DNA of 44,479 nucleotides from Geobacteraceae bacterium (GTDB taxonomy: Bacteria > Desulfobacterota > Desulfuromonadia > Geobacterales > Geobacteraceae): assembly GCA_024281055.1 (NCBI GenBank), contig JAMXLF010000003.1, positions 1 through 44,479 on the forward strand, in the 5' to 3' direction. Position 1 is the first letter of the stretch. Every line of letters begins with the position of its first letter. The notes beneath the pieces were generated by a model. The model made no database searches. It had not been told where the DNA came from and saw only the letters and a program-made list of their open reading frames with translations. A program made the translations under genes and the position numbers. Positions 24,191-35,900 of this stretch are shown piece by piece.

Positions 24191-27070
24191 ATGACCGACC
24201 TGTACATGAACAACCCCATGATTCACCGGGACCGCCGCCTGGGTAACTCACCGTCCGAATGGGTCCGCTCATTCGCCTGTGTGGATCTGAAACCGCTCAT
24301 CGTCTGTCGTGGCCCGATCCGCAAGGAAGCCATGGATGTGTTCGAAGAGATGGGGATGACCCACTACGGCATTCTTCTCTCCGAGAAGGACTCGATTGTC
24401 TACGCCAATGCCCTGGCGCCCGAGCTGCGCCAGCTGACCGACTCGAACCGCGTCCACCGGGTGCCCGACTATACCGGCGCCAGCAAGGAGGAGCGGGTCG
24501 AGCGGATCGGACAGATCATCCAGATCGCCCTCGACAACGGCTATGATTCGGTGTTCGCCGGCTACGGCTTCATGGCTGAGGATGAGGAGTTCGTGGCGGA
24601 GATCGAGAAGGCGGGCTTGGCGTTCATCGGCCCCAACTCCCGCACCCAGGCCGATGCGGGCAAGAAGGACGAGGCCAAGCGGACCGCCCTGCAGGTGGGG
24701 GTGAGCGTCACCCCGGGCATCAACAATGTCACGGCCCGGACCCTGGTGAAGAAGCACCCGACCCGCGACCAGCTACTGGCTCTGGTCAAGGCCGAAGGGA
24801 TCGAGCTGGACGCCCAGGTGGCGAAGGACACCAAGCTCTCCCTTGAGGACTTGGCCGACCAGATCCTCTATGCCAGCTACGAAAAGGGGATCGACCTCTA
24901 CACCATCGAAGAGCTCTGCGCCCAGGTAAAGGTGGAAGTGGAGCAGATGTTCAAGGAGTTCCCGGGGAGCCGGATCCGCCTGAAGGCCATCGGCGGCGGT
25001 GGCGGGAAGGGGCAGCGCATCCTCGGCGCATCGCTCCTGACGGCCAAGAACCCCACCGACACGCAGATCAGGGAAGCCGCCGCCGAAGCCCCGACCCTGG
25101 TGCGGGAGGTGTTGAACGAGGTCAAGGCCAACGGTGTCGGCGACAACAAGAACGTCCTGATCGAGTTGAACATCGAGCAGACCCGCCACAATGAGATCCA
25201 GCTCGTGGGGAACGGCGAGTGGTGCGTGTCGCTGGGCGGCCGCGACTGCTCCCTGCAGATGCACGAGCAGAAGCTGCTGGAAGTTTCCGTCACCCAGGAA
25301 GGGCTGGCGCGCGCCATCGAAACGGCGAAGAAGGCGGGACGCAAGGCCGAGGTGAAGGCCCTGGAGAGTGACTTGAAGGTGCTGAAACGGATGGAAGAGG
25401 ATGCCGCAAAGTTCGGTGTGGCCGTCGGACTCGACTCCGCCTCCACCTTCGAGTGCATCGTCGACCGGGACCGCTACTATTTCATGGAGGTGAACACCCG
25501 GATCCAGGTGGAGCACCGGGTTTCCGAACTCTGCTACTCGCTCAAGTTCACCAATCCCAAGGACAAGAACGACTTCTTCATCGTCGAGTCGCTGGTGGAG
25601 GCCATGGCCCTGCTGGCCCGACACAAGAAACGGCTCCCCAAACCGGAGCGCATTCCCCGTTTCGGGGCCGGCGCCGAGGCCCGTCTCAACGCTACCGATG
25701 CATCGCTGTCGCCCCATGCCGGCGGCATGATCCGCTACTGGTCAAAGCCGATCGAAGGCGAAATCCGTGACGACCAGGGTATCTGCCTGGTGAACCCGGA
25801 TACCGGCATGTTCATGCGCTACAAGGTTGCCGGCGCTTACGATTCCAACATCGCCCTGCTCCTGACCAGGGGTGAGGACCGGCTCGCCAGCTATGAGCAC
25901 CTCGCCAGGGTGCTGGGCACGACCAACCTGCGCGGCAGCGATCTGGCCACCAACCTGGAATTCCACTACGGTCTCGTCAACTGGTTCCTCGGGCAGAACG
26001 TCATGGCTAAGCCGACCACTCGCTTCGTCGTACCGTACCTCACCCTGGTCGGCCTGTTGAAGGAAGAGGCGAGCAAGATCGACACGGTCGCGGCCTTCCT
26101 GGCGCTGAAGAAGCACTACGCCAAGAAGATGGCCGATGAGTTCCCGGATGACCCGGCCATCGGCAAGTCCATGTCGCAGATCCTCGACCGAAAGGGGACG
26201 CTGGTTACCCGCCCGATGGACAAGCTGCTGGAAGACCCCCATCTCCTCTCGGGCTGGCTCTCCGTCAACCGGAAGAATTTCACCATGGAGAAGGGGAAGG
26301 TGGTGTGGCATGACAACCCCTTCGTCATCCTGGCGGATCTCTACGAGTACCTGAACATGCAGTACGATCCGGCCGCCCCGGCTGCCGAGGTCATCTGGAG
26401 CCATGACGACGAACTGCTCCAGAAAGGGCTCCGTTTCTACACCACCCTGTCCGGGAAGTTCCAGCTGGGGATGCACGAATTCGACAAGCTTTCGGCGATC
26501 ATCACCAAGGAAAAACCGCAAGGGGGCTTTTCGCCCGAGGAGTGGGCGGAGATCCAGTCCGCCCATATGGGCTTCGAGGCCGGCCTGGAACTGCTCGGCA
26601 TGCTGTTCCTCGTTGCCGAGAACGTCAAGTTCTGGGATTTCAAGGTGGAAGACGACTTGGAAGTGACGATTCCCGATTATCTCCACGATGCGGAACTGCA
26701 GGCCCGGATGAAGAAGGTGCTGGTCCCGCCGCCGGCCACCAAGGCCGACGAGATCGTCGCCATCTGCGGCGGCATGTACTACGGCCAGGAGGCGCCCGGC
26801 ATGCCGGCGTTCATCTCCGAAGGGATGCACTTCGAGAAGGGGCAGGCCCTCTACATCATCGAGGTCATGAAGATGTTCAACACGGTCCGGGCCACCTTTT
26901 CCGGCACCATCGACAGGATCATCATGCAGGGAGCGGACGGCAGCATCGTCCAGAAGGGGCAGCCGCTGTTCAAGGTCACACCGGACGAGAAATTCGTGGA
27001 AGTGGACCCGGAAGAAATAAAGCGGCAGAAGCGGGAAAAGACCCTCGCCTATCTGAAGGCGATCATCTAG
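24191..27070 (+). CDS. Fused biotin carboxylase / biotin carboxyl carrier protein
   Basis: 959-residue subunit that carboxylates biotin using ATP and bicarbonate and carries it on its own C-terminal domain. The ATP-grasp glycine loop IGGGGGKGQR lies at about 265-275 and the catalytic EVNTRIQVEH at about 433-442. The C-terminal BCCP domain starts near residue 860 and carries the biotin lysine at K894 in EVMKMF, where Val replaces the usual Ala of EAMKM. Between BC and BCCP is a long, mostly helical linker (about residues 560-850), larger than a typical BC-BCCP link. The start ATG 24191 has GGAG at 24177-24180. It works with the carboxyltransferase encoded just upstream. Confidence 0.9.
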   Translation: MTDLYMNNPMIHRDRRLGNSPSEWVRSFACVDLKPLIVCRGPIRKEAMDVFEEMGMTHYGILLSEKDSIVYANALAPELRQLTDSNRVHRVPDYTGASKEERVERIGQIIQIALDNGYDSVFAGYGFMAEDEEFVAEIEKAGLAFIGPNSRTQADAGKKDEAKRTALQVGVSVTPGINNVTARTLVKKHPTRDQLLALVKAEGIELDAQVAKDTKLSLEDLADQILYASYEKGIDLYTIEELCAQVKVEVEQMFKEFPGSRIRLKAIGGGGGKGQRILGASLLTAKNPTDTQIREAAAEAPTLVREVLNEVKANGVGDNKNVLIELNIEQTRHNEIQLVGNGEWCVSLGGRDCSLQMHEQKLLEVSVTQEGLARAIETAKKAGRKAEVKALESDLKVLKRMEEDAAKFGVAVGLDSASTFECIVDRDRYYFMEVNTRIQVEHRVSELCYSLKFTNPKDKNDFFIVESLVEAMALLARHKKRLPKPERIPRFGAGAEARLNATDASLSPHAGGMIRYWSKPIEGEIRDDQGICLVNPDTGMFMRYKVAGAYDSNIALLLTRGEDRLASYEHLARVLGTTNLRGSDLATNLEFHYGLVNWFLGQNVMAKPTTRFVVPYLTLVGLLKEEASKIDTVAAFLALKKHYAKKMADEFPDDPAIGKSMSQILDRKGTLVTRPMDKLLEDPHLLSGWLSVNRKNFTMEKGKVVWHDNPFVILADLYEYLNMQYDPAAPAAEVIWSHDDELLQKGLRFYTTLSGKFQLGMHEFDKLSAIITKEKPQGGFSPEEWAEIQSAHMGFEAGLELLGMLFLVAENVKFWDFKVEDDLEVTIPDYLHDAELQARMKKVLVPPPATKADEIVAICGGMYYGQEAPGMPAFISEGMHFEKGQALYIIEVMKMFNTVRATFSGTIDRIIMQGADGSIVQKGQPLFKVTPDEKFVEVDPEEIKRQKREKTLAYLKAII

Positions 27071-27126
27071 GAAACTGTTAGTGTCACATCCGGAGTTTCA
27101 GGATGGACACCATCTAGGAGGATATC

Positions 27127-27762
27127 GTGAGAAAAGGGAAATTTATCGTAGTCGAGGGGATCAACGGCTCGGGGCAGTCGGTCAAAGCAGCCATTGTCGG
27201 GTTGCATAAGGCGCTGGTCGAGCAGCGCTACGATGTGGTCGAGTGCGCCAATCCTGATTCAGGGCGGGTCCAGGAGCTGGGGGGCGCTACGATGCTCAAC
27301 TGGCCGTTTGGCAAAACACCCCGGGCAGATTTCCTGTTCGAGGGGGCGGTGCGGTGCGAAATCTTCAAGAATGTCGTTGAGCCGGCGCTGCAGCAGGACA
27401 AGATCGTGCTCTGCAAGCAGTCGAGCATCTCCTCCCTGGCCAATGTCTGGATGAGCGGTTACACGAAACATTTTGACGTGCTGCGGCACCTGGACAAGAT
27501 CTCCCGCGGCTTCCTTTTCGAAGACGAGATATATCCCGACCTGACCATCTTCATGGATGTCCCCGCGAACGAGGCCTGTGAACGGATCGAGGAAGTGCTG
27601 CAGATTCACCACGAGGGGGGGCTCGAGTTTTATGAACAGATGCGGGAATTCTATCTCAAGGAAATCCCCCGCTGGCACGGCGTCAGAGTCGATGCACCGG
27701 CCAGCCGACACCCGGACGAGATCAATGCCGAAGTGCTGGCTCTGGTCAAGCAGATTCTCTGA
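27127..27762 (+). CDS. Thymidylate-kinase-like protein with degenerate catalytic motifs
   Basis: 211-residue protein with the thymidylate kinase fold by overall pattern (FIVVEGINGSG, FLFEGAVRCEIFKNVVEPAL, YPDLTIFMDVPANEACERIEE), but key motifs are changed. The Walker A GXXGXGKT reads GINGSGQSV, with Gln17 in place of the essential Lys. The REPGG motif is ANPDSG near residue 41, and the DR(Y/H) motif is KQSS at about 97-100. Ordinary TMP kinase activity is therefore unlikely. The start is GTG 27127 with TAGGAGG at 27115-27121. It lies between the biotin carboxylase and the methylmalonyl-CoA mutase, so a role linked to that pathway (regulator or chaperone-like) is suspected, not shown. Confidence 0.8.
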   Translation: MRKGKFIVVEGINGSGQSVKAAIVGLHKALVEQRYDVVECANPDSGRVQELGGATMLNWPFGKTPRADFLFEGAVRCEIFKNVVEPALQQDKIVLCKQSSISSLANVWMSGYTKHFDVLRHLDKISRGFLFEDEIYPDLTIFMDVPANEACERIEEVLQIHHEGGLEFYEQMREFYLKEIPRWHGVRVDAPASRHPDEINAEVLALVKQIL

Positions 27763-27881
27763 TCGGACATTCGCGGTTCGTTAATGCCTTTGACATCCCC
27801 TTTCCCTGCCGGCATTGAGGGTTTTTGGCCGCCGAGGAGGAAGGGGATGTTCTGCATTCATCATCTTCGAAGGAGAACGTA

Positions 27882-29537
<1,656 letters not shown>

Positions 29538-29544
29538 ATCTCAT

Positions 29545-29608
29545 GAGACGTAAGACGTAAGACGCAAAGACTTCGATCCGGTTTACGTCTCACATTTCAC
29601 GTCTTACG
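29545..29608 (+). repeat. Heptad-repeat hairpin F (mutase-epimerase junction)
   Basis: Left arm 29545-29571 is GACGTAA, GACGTAA, GACGCAA-type units; right arm 29581-29608 is GTTTACGTCTCAC ATTTCAC GTCTTAC. The outermost heptads pair perfectly and the inner ones imperfectly. It begins 7 nt after the mutase stop and ends right before GGGGG and the epimerase ATG. Its heptad is the one seen in hairpin C. Confidence 0.8.
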
Positions 29609-29617
29609 GGGGTTACC

Positions 29618-30022
29618 ATGCTCAAAAAGATCAACCACATCGGGATCGCCGTTACCTCTCTTGAGGAGACGCTCCCCTTTTACCGTGACAATCTCGGCAT
29701 GGCCGTGCAAGGCATCGAAGAGGTCGCGGACCAGAAGGTCAAGGTTGCCATGCTCCAGGTAGGGGAGTCGAAGATCGAACTCCTCGAGCCCACCTCCCCG
29801 GAGAGCCCGGTGGCCAGGTTCCTGGAGAAAAACGGCCCCGGCATTCACCACCTGGCCTACGAGGTGGATGATATCGCGGCGGCCCTTGCCAAACTGGAGA
29901 ATGAAGGGACGCGGCTGATCGATCGGACCCCGCGCAAAGGTGCCCACGGGACGCTGATCGCCTTTGTCCATCCCAAGAGCAGCCAAGGCGCTCTGACCGA
30001 GCTTTGCCAGACGTCCCATTAA
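29618..30022 (+). CDS. mce: Methylmalonyl-CoA epimerase
   Basis: Vicinal-oxygen-chelate enzyme that interconverts (R)- and (S)-methylmalonyl-CoA. The 134-residue product has likely metal ligands His7 (KINHIGIAV), His77 or His78 (PGIHHLAYEV) and Glu128 (ALTELC), and the family phrase LPFYRDNLGM. ATG 29618 has GGGGG upstream at the edge of hairpin F. It is the last gene before a strong terminator, closing the propionyl-CoA/methylmalonyl-CoA operon. Confidence 0.95.
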   Translation: MLKKINHIGIAVTSLEETLPFYRDNLGMAVQGIEEVADQKVKVAMLQVGESKIELLEPTSPESPVARFLEKNGPGIHHLAYEVDDIAAALAKLENEGTRLIDRTPRKGAHGTLIAFVHPKSSQGALTELCQTSH

Positions 30023-30062
30023 AATGTCTTTGACCCGCGGCCGAAGGACTCCTTGGGCCGGA

Positions 30063-30095
30063 ACACGAAAACCCGCCTTGAGCGGGTTTTCGTGT
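30063..30095 (+). terminator. Intrinsic hairpin after the methylmalonyl-CoA operon
   Basis: Perfect 14-bp stem: ACACGAAAACCCGC at 30063-30076 and its complement at 30082-30095, loop CTTGA, with T-richness within the descending arm. It probably acts in both directions. Confidence 0.8.
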
Positions 30096-30248
30096 TTGCA
30101 TACGAGAAATCGCGGAGCAAGGGCCTTTGGCCTCGCGTTGAGCAGGGTTTTGCGGGAAGTTCGTTGACACCGATGGGAAAATCTGGTTTGCTCATTTCAT
30201 GAGAGGTTGGCTCAACACCCCGCAAGTACGGCAGATGGAGGAGAGCAG

Positions 30249-30968
30249 ATGGAGCGCGATAACGCATATCCAAAGGAAGTGCTGACTCAGGAACAACTCG
30301 ATGCCATCCGGCGTTTCGATACCTGTACCATCGCCAACGCCATCGAATGCTTCGGCGTCCGGTTGCGCAACGAGGGGTTTACCCGTCCGGGGCTGAGCTG
30401 CGTGACCGGATCGGACGAGCGGATTCTCGGTTATGCCGCGACGTACCGCGTTAAGTCGGCCGATCCGCCGGTCACCGGCGGGCGGTTTGATGACCGGACC
30501 GACTGGTGGGGGGAGATCGAACGCCTGCCCCGCCCCAGAATAGCGGTGTGTGAAAGCATCGATACGGACTCAGGAGCAGGGGCCTGCATCGGGGAAGTGC
30601 ACGCGGCCATCCTCAAGGCCTTCGGTTGTAGCGGCGCGATTACCAACGGTTCGGTTCGCGACCTTGATGGCATCCGGAATCTGGGATTGCCGGTGTTCGC
30701 GGCATCCCTTACGGTGTCGCACTCCTTCATGCATGTCATCGACTTCGGCGTCCCGGTCGAGATTTTTGGGCTTAAAGTGCGGCCGGGAGATCTTTTGTAC
30801 GCAGACTGCCACGGCGTCTTCGCCATCCCCATCGAGATCGCGGCGGAACTTCAGGAGGTCGCCGAGCGTATGCGGCGGCAGGACCGGCGCATCATCGAGG
30901 TCTGTCTGGCGCCGGATTTTGCCCCCGAAAAGCTTTTGCAGGCCATACGCGAAAGCGACAAGTGCTAA
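30249..30968 (+). CDS. RraA-family protein, copy 1
   Basis: 239-residue member of the RraA/HMG-CHA aldolase family, whose members cleave 4-hydroxy-4-methyl-2-oxoglutarate, decarboxylate oxaloacetate, or bind RNase E. Motifs: IGEVHAAILKAFGCSGAITN, SVRDLDGIRNLGLPVFA with the conserved Arg-Asp pair, and GDLLYADCHGVFAIP. The usual DG before the RD is NG here. ATG 30249 is preferred, with GGAGGAGAG upstream. A near twin lies at 37546-38304, and both flank the RND operon. The bound substrate is unknown. Confidence 0.85.
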   Translation: MERDNAYPKEVLTQEQLDAIRRFDTCTIANAIECFGVRLRNEGFTRPGLSCVTGSDERILGYAATYRVKSADPPVTGGRFDDRTDWWGEIERLPRPRIAVCESIDTDSGAGACIGEVHAAILKAFGCSGAITNGSVRDLDGIRNLGLPVFAASLTVSHSFMHVIDFGVPVEIFGLKVRPGDLLYADCHGVFAIPIEIAAELQEVAERMRRQDRRIIEVCLAPDFAPEKLLQAIRESDKC

Positions 30969-31046
30969 AACCTTCTGTTGCTCAGTTGTTTGTACACAAA
31001 GAAATTGCTTGCTAAACATTCTTTTTTTGGTATAGACTTACTCCTC

Positions 31047-31382
31047 ATGAAAGCATTGCGAAATTCATTCACCAGCAAAATGCTTTTGATGCCGGCGATC
31101 GTCAGCATCACCTTCTTCTTGGTCTTTCTGGGGATGCGGACGCCGAATGTTCCCAGGACCTCTGCCTCCAAGGCACAAATCCGTGCCGTCGTCGAATCCC
31201 AGACCAAAGCAGCCCAGACGGGGATCGAGAAGAACGGACAGACAGCTGATGTGTGCCGATGCGTCGCACTGCCCGCGACGTTGCCCGTGCGCGTCTCAAT
31301 CTGCCGTTTCGAAGACGGCACAACTCCTGCCAATGTAGTTCTCACCATTCCCTCCCGGGCTCCACCCGCATTCCGTGCTTGA
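31047..31382 (+). CDS. Short protein with one N-terminal membrane segment, unknown
   Basis: 111-residue ORF: MKALRNSFTSKMLLMPAIVSITFFLVFLG, a membrane-anchor-like start, then a charged segment with AQIRAVVESQTKAAQTG and a Cys pair. The start of the protein resembles the first helix of chemoreceptors, so it may be a remnant of one. There is no clear Shine-Dalgarno; a TATAGA at 31031-31036 with TTGCTA at 31009-31014 could be a promoter. Weak support; may be spurious. Confidence 0.35.
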   Translation: MKALRNSFTSKMLLMPAIVSITFFLVFLGMRTPNVPRTSASKAQIRAVVESQTKAAQTGIEKNGQTADVCRCVALPATLPVRVSICRFEDGTTPANVVLTIPSRAPPAFRA

Positions 31383-31657
31383 AATTTCCTGTTTATCCAT
31401 TATCAGTACTAAATAGCCAGATACTTCTCATGATGCCACGCACGCGTGGTTGAAAAAAATAACTCTCTCCATCGATACTGCTCCCGGAGAGGCCGGACAG
31501 ATTCAGTTCCGACGATTGCTTTTGATCCGAGACACCACACAGTTTCGTGCGTCCGACAAAATGACCGCCCGAAGTTTGGAGAAAATAGTACGAATTCGTG
31601 CGCAGGTACGAAAACGTCATGGATTAATACATAACTCCATATACCAGGAGAATTACA

Positions 31658-32941
31658 ATGCCAAGATTCGTTGCACCTGCTGCGGGCGCGCTGGCGCTCG
31701 CCATTGCTGTCCTGTTCGTCACGTCCTGCTCAAAGACCGGCAAGGAGACGGCCACGGTGGCCTCGTCGCCCACGGTGGCGGTGGCCAAGGCCGCGCCGGA
31801 GGACTTGGCGCGTGACCTTGCCCTGACCGCCGAGTTGAGGCCGTTTCAGGAGATAGAAGTCATGGCCAAGGTGGCGGGATACGTCAAGGCCATTCATGTC
31901 GATATCGGGGACAGGGTGAGGAAGGGTCAGTTGCTGGCCGTGCTCGAAGTCCCGGAGATGGCGGACGACCTGGCGCGGGCGACTTCCGCGTTGAAAGCGA
32001 GCGAGGCCCAGGCGGTCCGCGCCAGGGACGAGCTGCACCGGGCGCAATCGCTGCATGACATAGCGCATCTTTCGTATACCCGGTTGGCAGGTGTCGCTGC
32101 ACAGCGCCCCGGATTGATTGCCCTGCAGGAGATTGACGATGCCCGGAGCAAGGACCTGGCCACGGAGGCCCAGGTGGCGGCGGCGCAGTCGAGTCTCGAA
32201 GTGGCCAACGAACAGGTCCGCGAAAACCGCGCCGCCCTCAACAGGGTTAAGACGATGTTCGATTACGCGCGGGTTACCGCACCTTTCGACGGTGTGATAA
32301 CCAAGCGCTACGCCGACATCGGCTCGATGATTCAGGCCGGCACAGCATCCCAGACCCAGGCGATGCCCGTGGTGCGTCTCTCCCAGAACAGCATGCTTCG
32401 GATCGTCATACCGGTTCCCGAGTCGGCGGTCCCCACCGTTCGCGTGGGGCAGCAGGTGGACGTGCGCGTGCCGACGCTCAATCGTTTGTTCTCTGGTAAG
32501 GTGACCAGGTTTGCCGATAAGCTTTCACCGAGTACGCGCACCATGGACACGGAGATCGATGTGGCGAACCCGAATTCGGTCATGGTGCCGGGGATGTACG
32601 CGGAGGTCCGCCTCGGGCTGGAGCAGCGCAAGGGGGTGCTGGCGATTCCCGTTACCGCGGTCGACCTCACCGCCACTGCCACCGCCGGCCAGGCCGCGGG
32701 TTCTGCGGGCAGTGCCGGGGCGGCCCGCACCGGTCAGGTGATGGCGGTCACGGCTGATAACCGTATAGAAGTGCGGCAGGTCACCCTGGGGCTCGAAACG
32801 GCCTCCAAGGTGGAAGTGGTGTCGGGTCTCAAGGAAGGGGAGTCTGTCGTGATCAGCGGGCGGTCGAGCCTGCATGCCGGTCAGACGGTGCAACCGAAGG
32901 TCACAACCCTGGGCGGAGCGCCGTCCTCGAACGGCCGCTAG
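31658..32941 (+). CDS. RND efflux periplasmic adaptor (membrane fusion protein), lipoprotein
   Basis: 427-residue adaptor linking the inner-membrane pump to the outer-membrane channel. The N-terminus is a lipoprotein signal ending LFVTSC (Cys24). Then come a barrel-sandwich half (KVAGYVKAIHVDIGDRVRKGQLLAVLEVPE), a coiled-coil hairpin (ARDELHRAQSLHD...NEQVRENRAALNRVKTM) and the second lipoyl half (FDYARVTAPFDGVITKRYADIGSMI). A Gly/Ala-rich insert (TATATAGQAAGSAGSAGAAR) lies in the membrane-proximal part. The start ATG 31658 has AGGAG. The permease follows 10 bp downstream. The stretch 31383-31657 upstream holds no gene I can support. Confidence 0.92.
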   Translation: MPRFVAPAAGALALAIAVLFVTSCSKTGKETATVASSPTVAVAKAAPEDLARDLALTAELRPFQEIEVMAKVAGYVKAIHVDIGDRVRKGQLLAVLEVPEMADDLARATSALKASEAQAVRARDELHRAQSLHDIAHLSYTRLAGVAAQRPGLIALQEIDDARSKDLATEAQVAAAQSSLEVANEQVRENRAALNRVKTMFDYARVTAPFDGVITKRYADIGSMIQAGTASQTQAMPVVRLSQNSMLRIVIPVPESAVPTVRVGQQVDVRVPTLNRLFSGKVTRFADKLSPSTRTMDTEIDVANPNSVMVPGMYAEVRLGLEQRKGVLAIPVTAVDLTATATAGQAAGSAGSAGAARTGQVMAVTADNRIEVRQVTLGLETASKVEVVSGLKEGESVVISGRSSLHAGQTVQPKVTTLGGAPSSNGR

Positions 32942-32951
32942 GAGGTTCTCT

Positions 32952-35900
32952 GTGTCACGCTTTGCCATTCGTAATCCGTATTTCATCATAGTCGTCAGCC
33001 TGATCGTTCTGGTGGTGGGGGTATCGAGCCTGAACCGGATGCCGGTGGACATGTTCCCCTCGATGAACATCCCGGTGGTGGTCGTGGCGACCTTCTACTC
33101 AGGGATGCCCCCCGAGCAGATCGAAACCGACATCACCAGCCGCTTCGAGCGCTTCTTCACCCTGGGGAGCGGCATCGAACACATCGAATCGCGCTCCCTC
33201 CCAGGGGTGAGCGTCATCAAGGTCTATTTCCAGCCCGGCACCAACCCCGATTCGGCGGTAACCGCCATCTCCAACTTGGCCATGGCCCAGCTGCGGCGGC
33301 TGCCGCCGGGGACCCTGCCGCCGGTGGTGCTGAAGTTCGACGCCTCGAGCCTCCCGGTCTGCCTAGTGACCCTGAAGGGGGAAGGGCTGAATGAGACGAT
33401 GCTGCGTGACCTGGCGCAATTCCAGGTGCGCAACCAGATCGCCGGCGTTCCCGGCGCCAGCGTGCCGCAGCCGTTCGGCGGCCGCTACCGCCAGATCATG
33501 GTCTACACCGACCCCCACAAGCTTGAGGCCCATCAGCTGAGCATCATGGACGTGGTGCGGTCGATCAACGAGTCGAACCTGATCCTTCCCTCCGGCGACG
33601 TCCAGATAGGGCCCCTCGACTACAACATCTACACTAACAGCCAGCTCGACACCATCGACCAGATCAACGAGCTGCCGATCAAGATGGTCAACCAGGCCCC
33701 CGTGCGGGTGGCCGATATCGGCACGGCGAAGGACGCCCAGCAGATCCAGACGAACATCGTCCGCGTCGATGGCCAACGGTCGGTCTATCTCCCGGTTTTG
33801 AAGCAGGGGGGGGACACGAACACCATCGCTGTCGTGGATGGAATCAAGCATGCGGTGAAGCGGCTGTTCGACGTGCCGAAGGAGCTGGTGAGCCGGGTGG
33901 TGTTCGACCAGTCTGTATTCGTAAAGACCGCCATCGAGACACTGCTGCACGAAGGGGCCATCGGCCTCTTCCTCACGTCGGTGATGATCCTGGTCTTCCT
34001 CGGCAGCATGCGCGCCACCGTGGCAGTCTTCTTTTCCATTCCCCTCTCGGCGCTGGCGACGTTCATCATGCTGGCGATGGGCAAGGGCTCCGTGAACAGC
34101 ATGGTGCTGGGGGGGCTGGCGCTCGCCTTCTCGCGGCTGATCGACAACTCGGTGGTCGTTCTCGAGAACATCTATCGGCACCTGGAACTGGGCGAGTCTC
34201 CTGAGGTGGCCGCCGAAAAGGGAGGGCGGGAAGTGGCCCTCCCCGTTCTGGCCGCCACTCTCACGACGGTGGTGGTGTTCTTCCCGGTCACTTTCCTCTA
34301 CGGGGTGAGCAAGTTCCTCTTCTCCGCCCTGGCCCTAGCCGTCGTCCTCTCCCTCTTTGCCTCCTACGTCGTGGCCATGACCGTCGTGCCGCTCTTTTGC
34401 GCTCGCTTCATCAAGGCGCCCGCCCACCACGGCACGCCGGCGGCGGAGGCGCCCGTCACGGTCTGCCATACCAAGGGGCGGTTTACCCTCGGCGAGCGCT
34501 TCAATATCTGGTTCAACGACCGCTTCGAGGGATTTCTCAAGTTCTACGACCGGGCCGTCGCCCTGACACTGCAGCGTCCCGTCGCGACGCTGGCGGGCTT
34601 TGCCGTGATCTTCGTCCTCAGTCTCGCGCTCTTCCCGCTGTTGGGAGTTTCCTTTTTCCCGCGCACTGACGCCGGGCAATTCGTGATCAACCTCAAGGCA
34701 CCTTCCGGCACGCGGCTCTCTGTGACGGAGGACGAGGTTGCCAAGGTCGAGGACCTCGTCCGAAAAGAGGTTTCACCCGAAGACCTCGGCATGGTCGTAT
34801 CCAATATCGGCTCGACCCCGGATTTCTCCGCGATCTATACCCCCAACTCCGCCATGCACACTGCGTTCGTGCAGGTAAGCCTGAAGGAAGATCACAAGGT
34901 AGGCAGCTACGAGTACATGGATCGGCTGAAGCGGCGCATAGCCTCTGACTTTCCCGAACTGACCGCCTACTTCCAGTCCGGCGGTCTTGTGGATGCCGTC
35001 CTTAACATGGGGATGCCGGCGCCGATCGATGTCCAAGTGGCAGGTTCCAACATGTCGGCCGCCTTTGACACCGCCCAGAAGCTGGCCGAGCAGATCCGCA
35101 AGATAAAGGGGGTGGCGGACGTCTACATTCCCCAAGACCTGGATTACCCGGCGCTCCGGATGGATATCGACCGAACCCGGGCCAGCGAGCTGGGACTCAA
35201 TCAACGGGAGGTGGTTGACAACGTCATTACTGCCCTTACCTCCAACGGTATGATCGCGCCGAGCTTCTGGATCGATCCGAAGACCGGCAACGACTACATG
35301 CTGACGGTGCAATATCCTGAAAACCAGATCAAGTCGCTGACAGATCTGTCGGCGATCCCCCTCAAGGCCGCCAAGAGCAGCGAGCCGACTCGACTGGACA
35401 TGATCAGCAGCTTGCGGCGCATCAACTCCCCCACGGAGGTGGACCACTACCAGCTGCGGCGCACCATCGACATCTACGTCCGGCCGCAGCACGAGGACCT
35501 GGGCAAGATCGCCACCGCCATCGACAGGATCATCGCGAAGACCAGCGTGCCGGAGGGGCTCTCCGTCACGCTGCGGGGGAGCGTGCAGGGGATGCGGGCC
35601 TCGTTCAGCAGTTTCGCCGTGGGGCTCTGCCTCTCGGTGGTGCTCCTCTACCTGATCCTGGTGGCCCAGTTCCGCTCGTTCATCGACCCGTTCATCATCC
35701 TGGTTGCGGTTCCGCCGGGGCTGGCCGGGGTCATCCTCACCCTCATCCTGACGGGGACGACCCTAAACGTCATGTCGCTCATGGGGGTGGTCATGCTGGT
35801 GGGGATTGCGGTGTCGAACAGCATCCTGATCGTCGAGTTCACCCGCCACCTGCGGGAGGAGGAGGGGATGGGAGTCAAGGAAGCAGTGGCCGTAGCCTGT

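Noticed and set aside
31450-31815. 121-codon plus-strand ORF before the RND adaptor
   Set aside because: It overlaps the adaptor start in another frame; the second half is the shadow of the adaptor and the first part has no recognisable feature.
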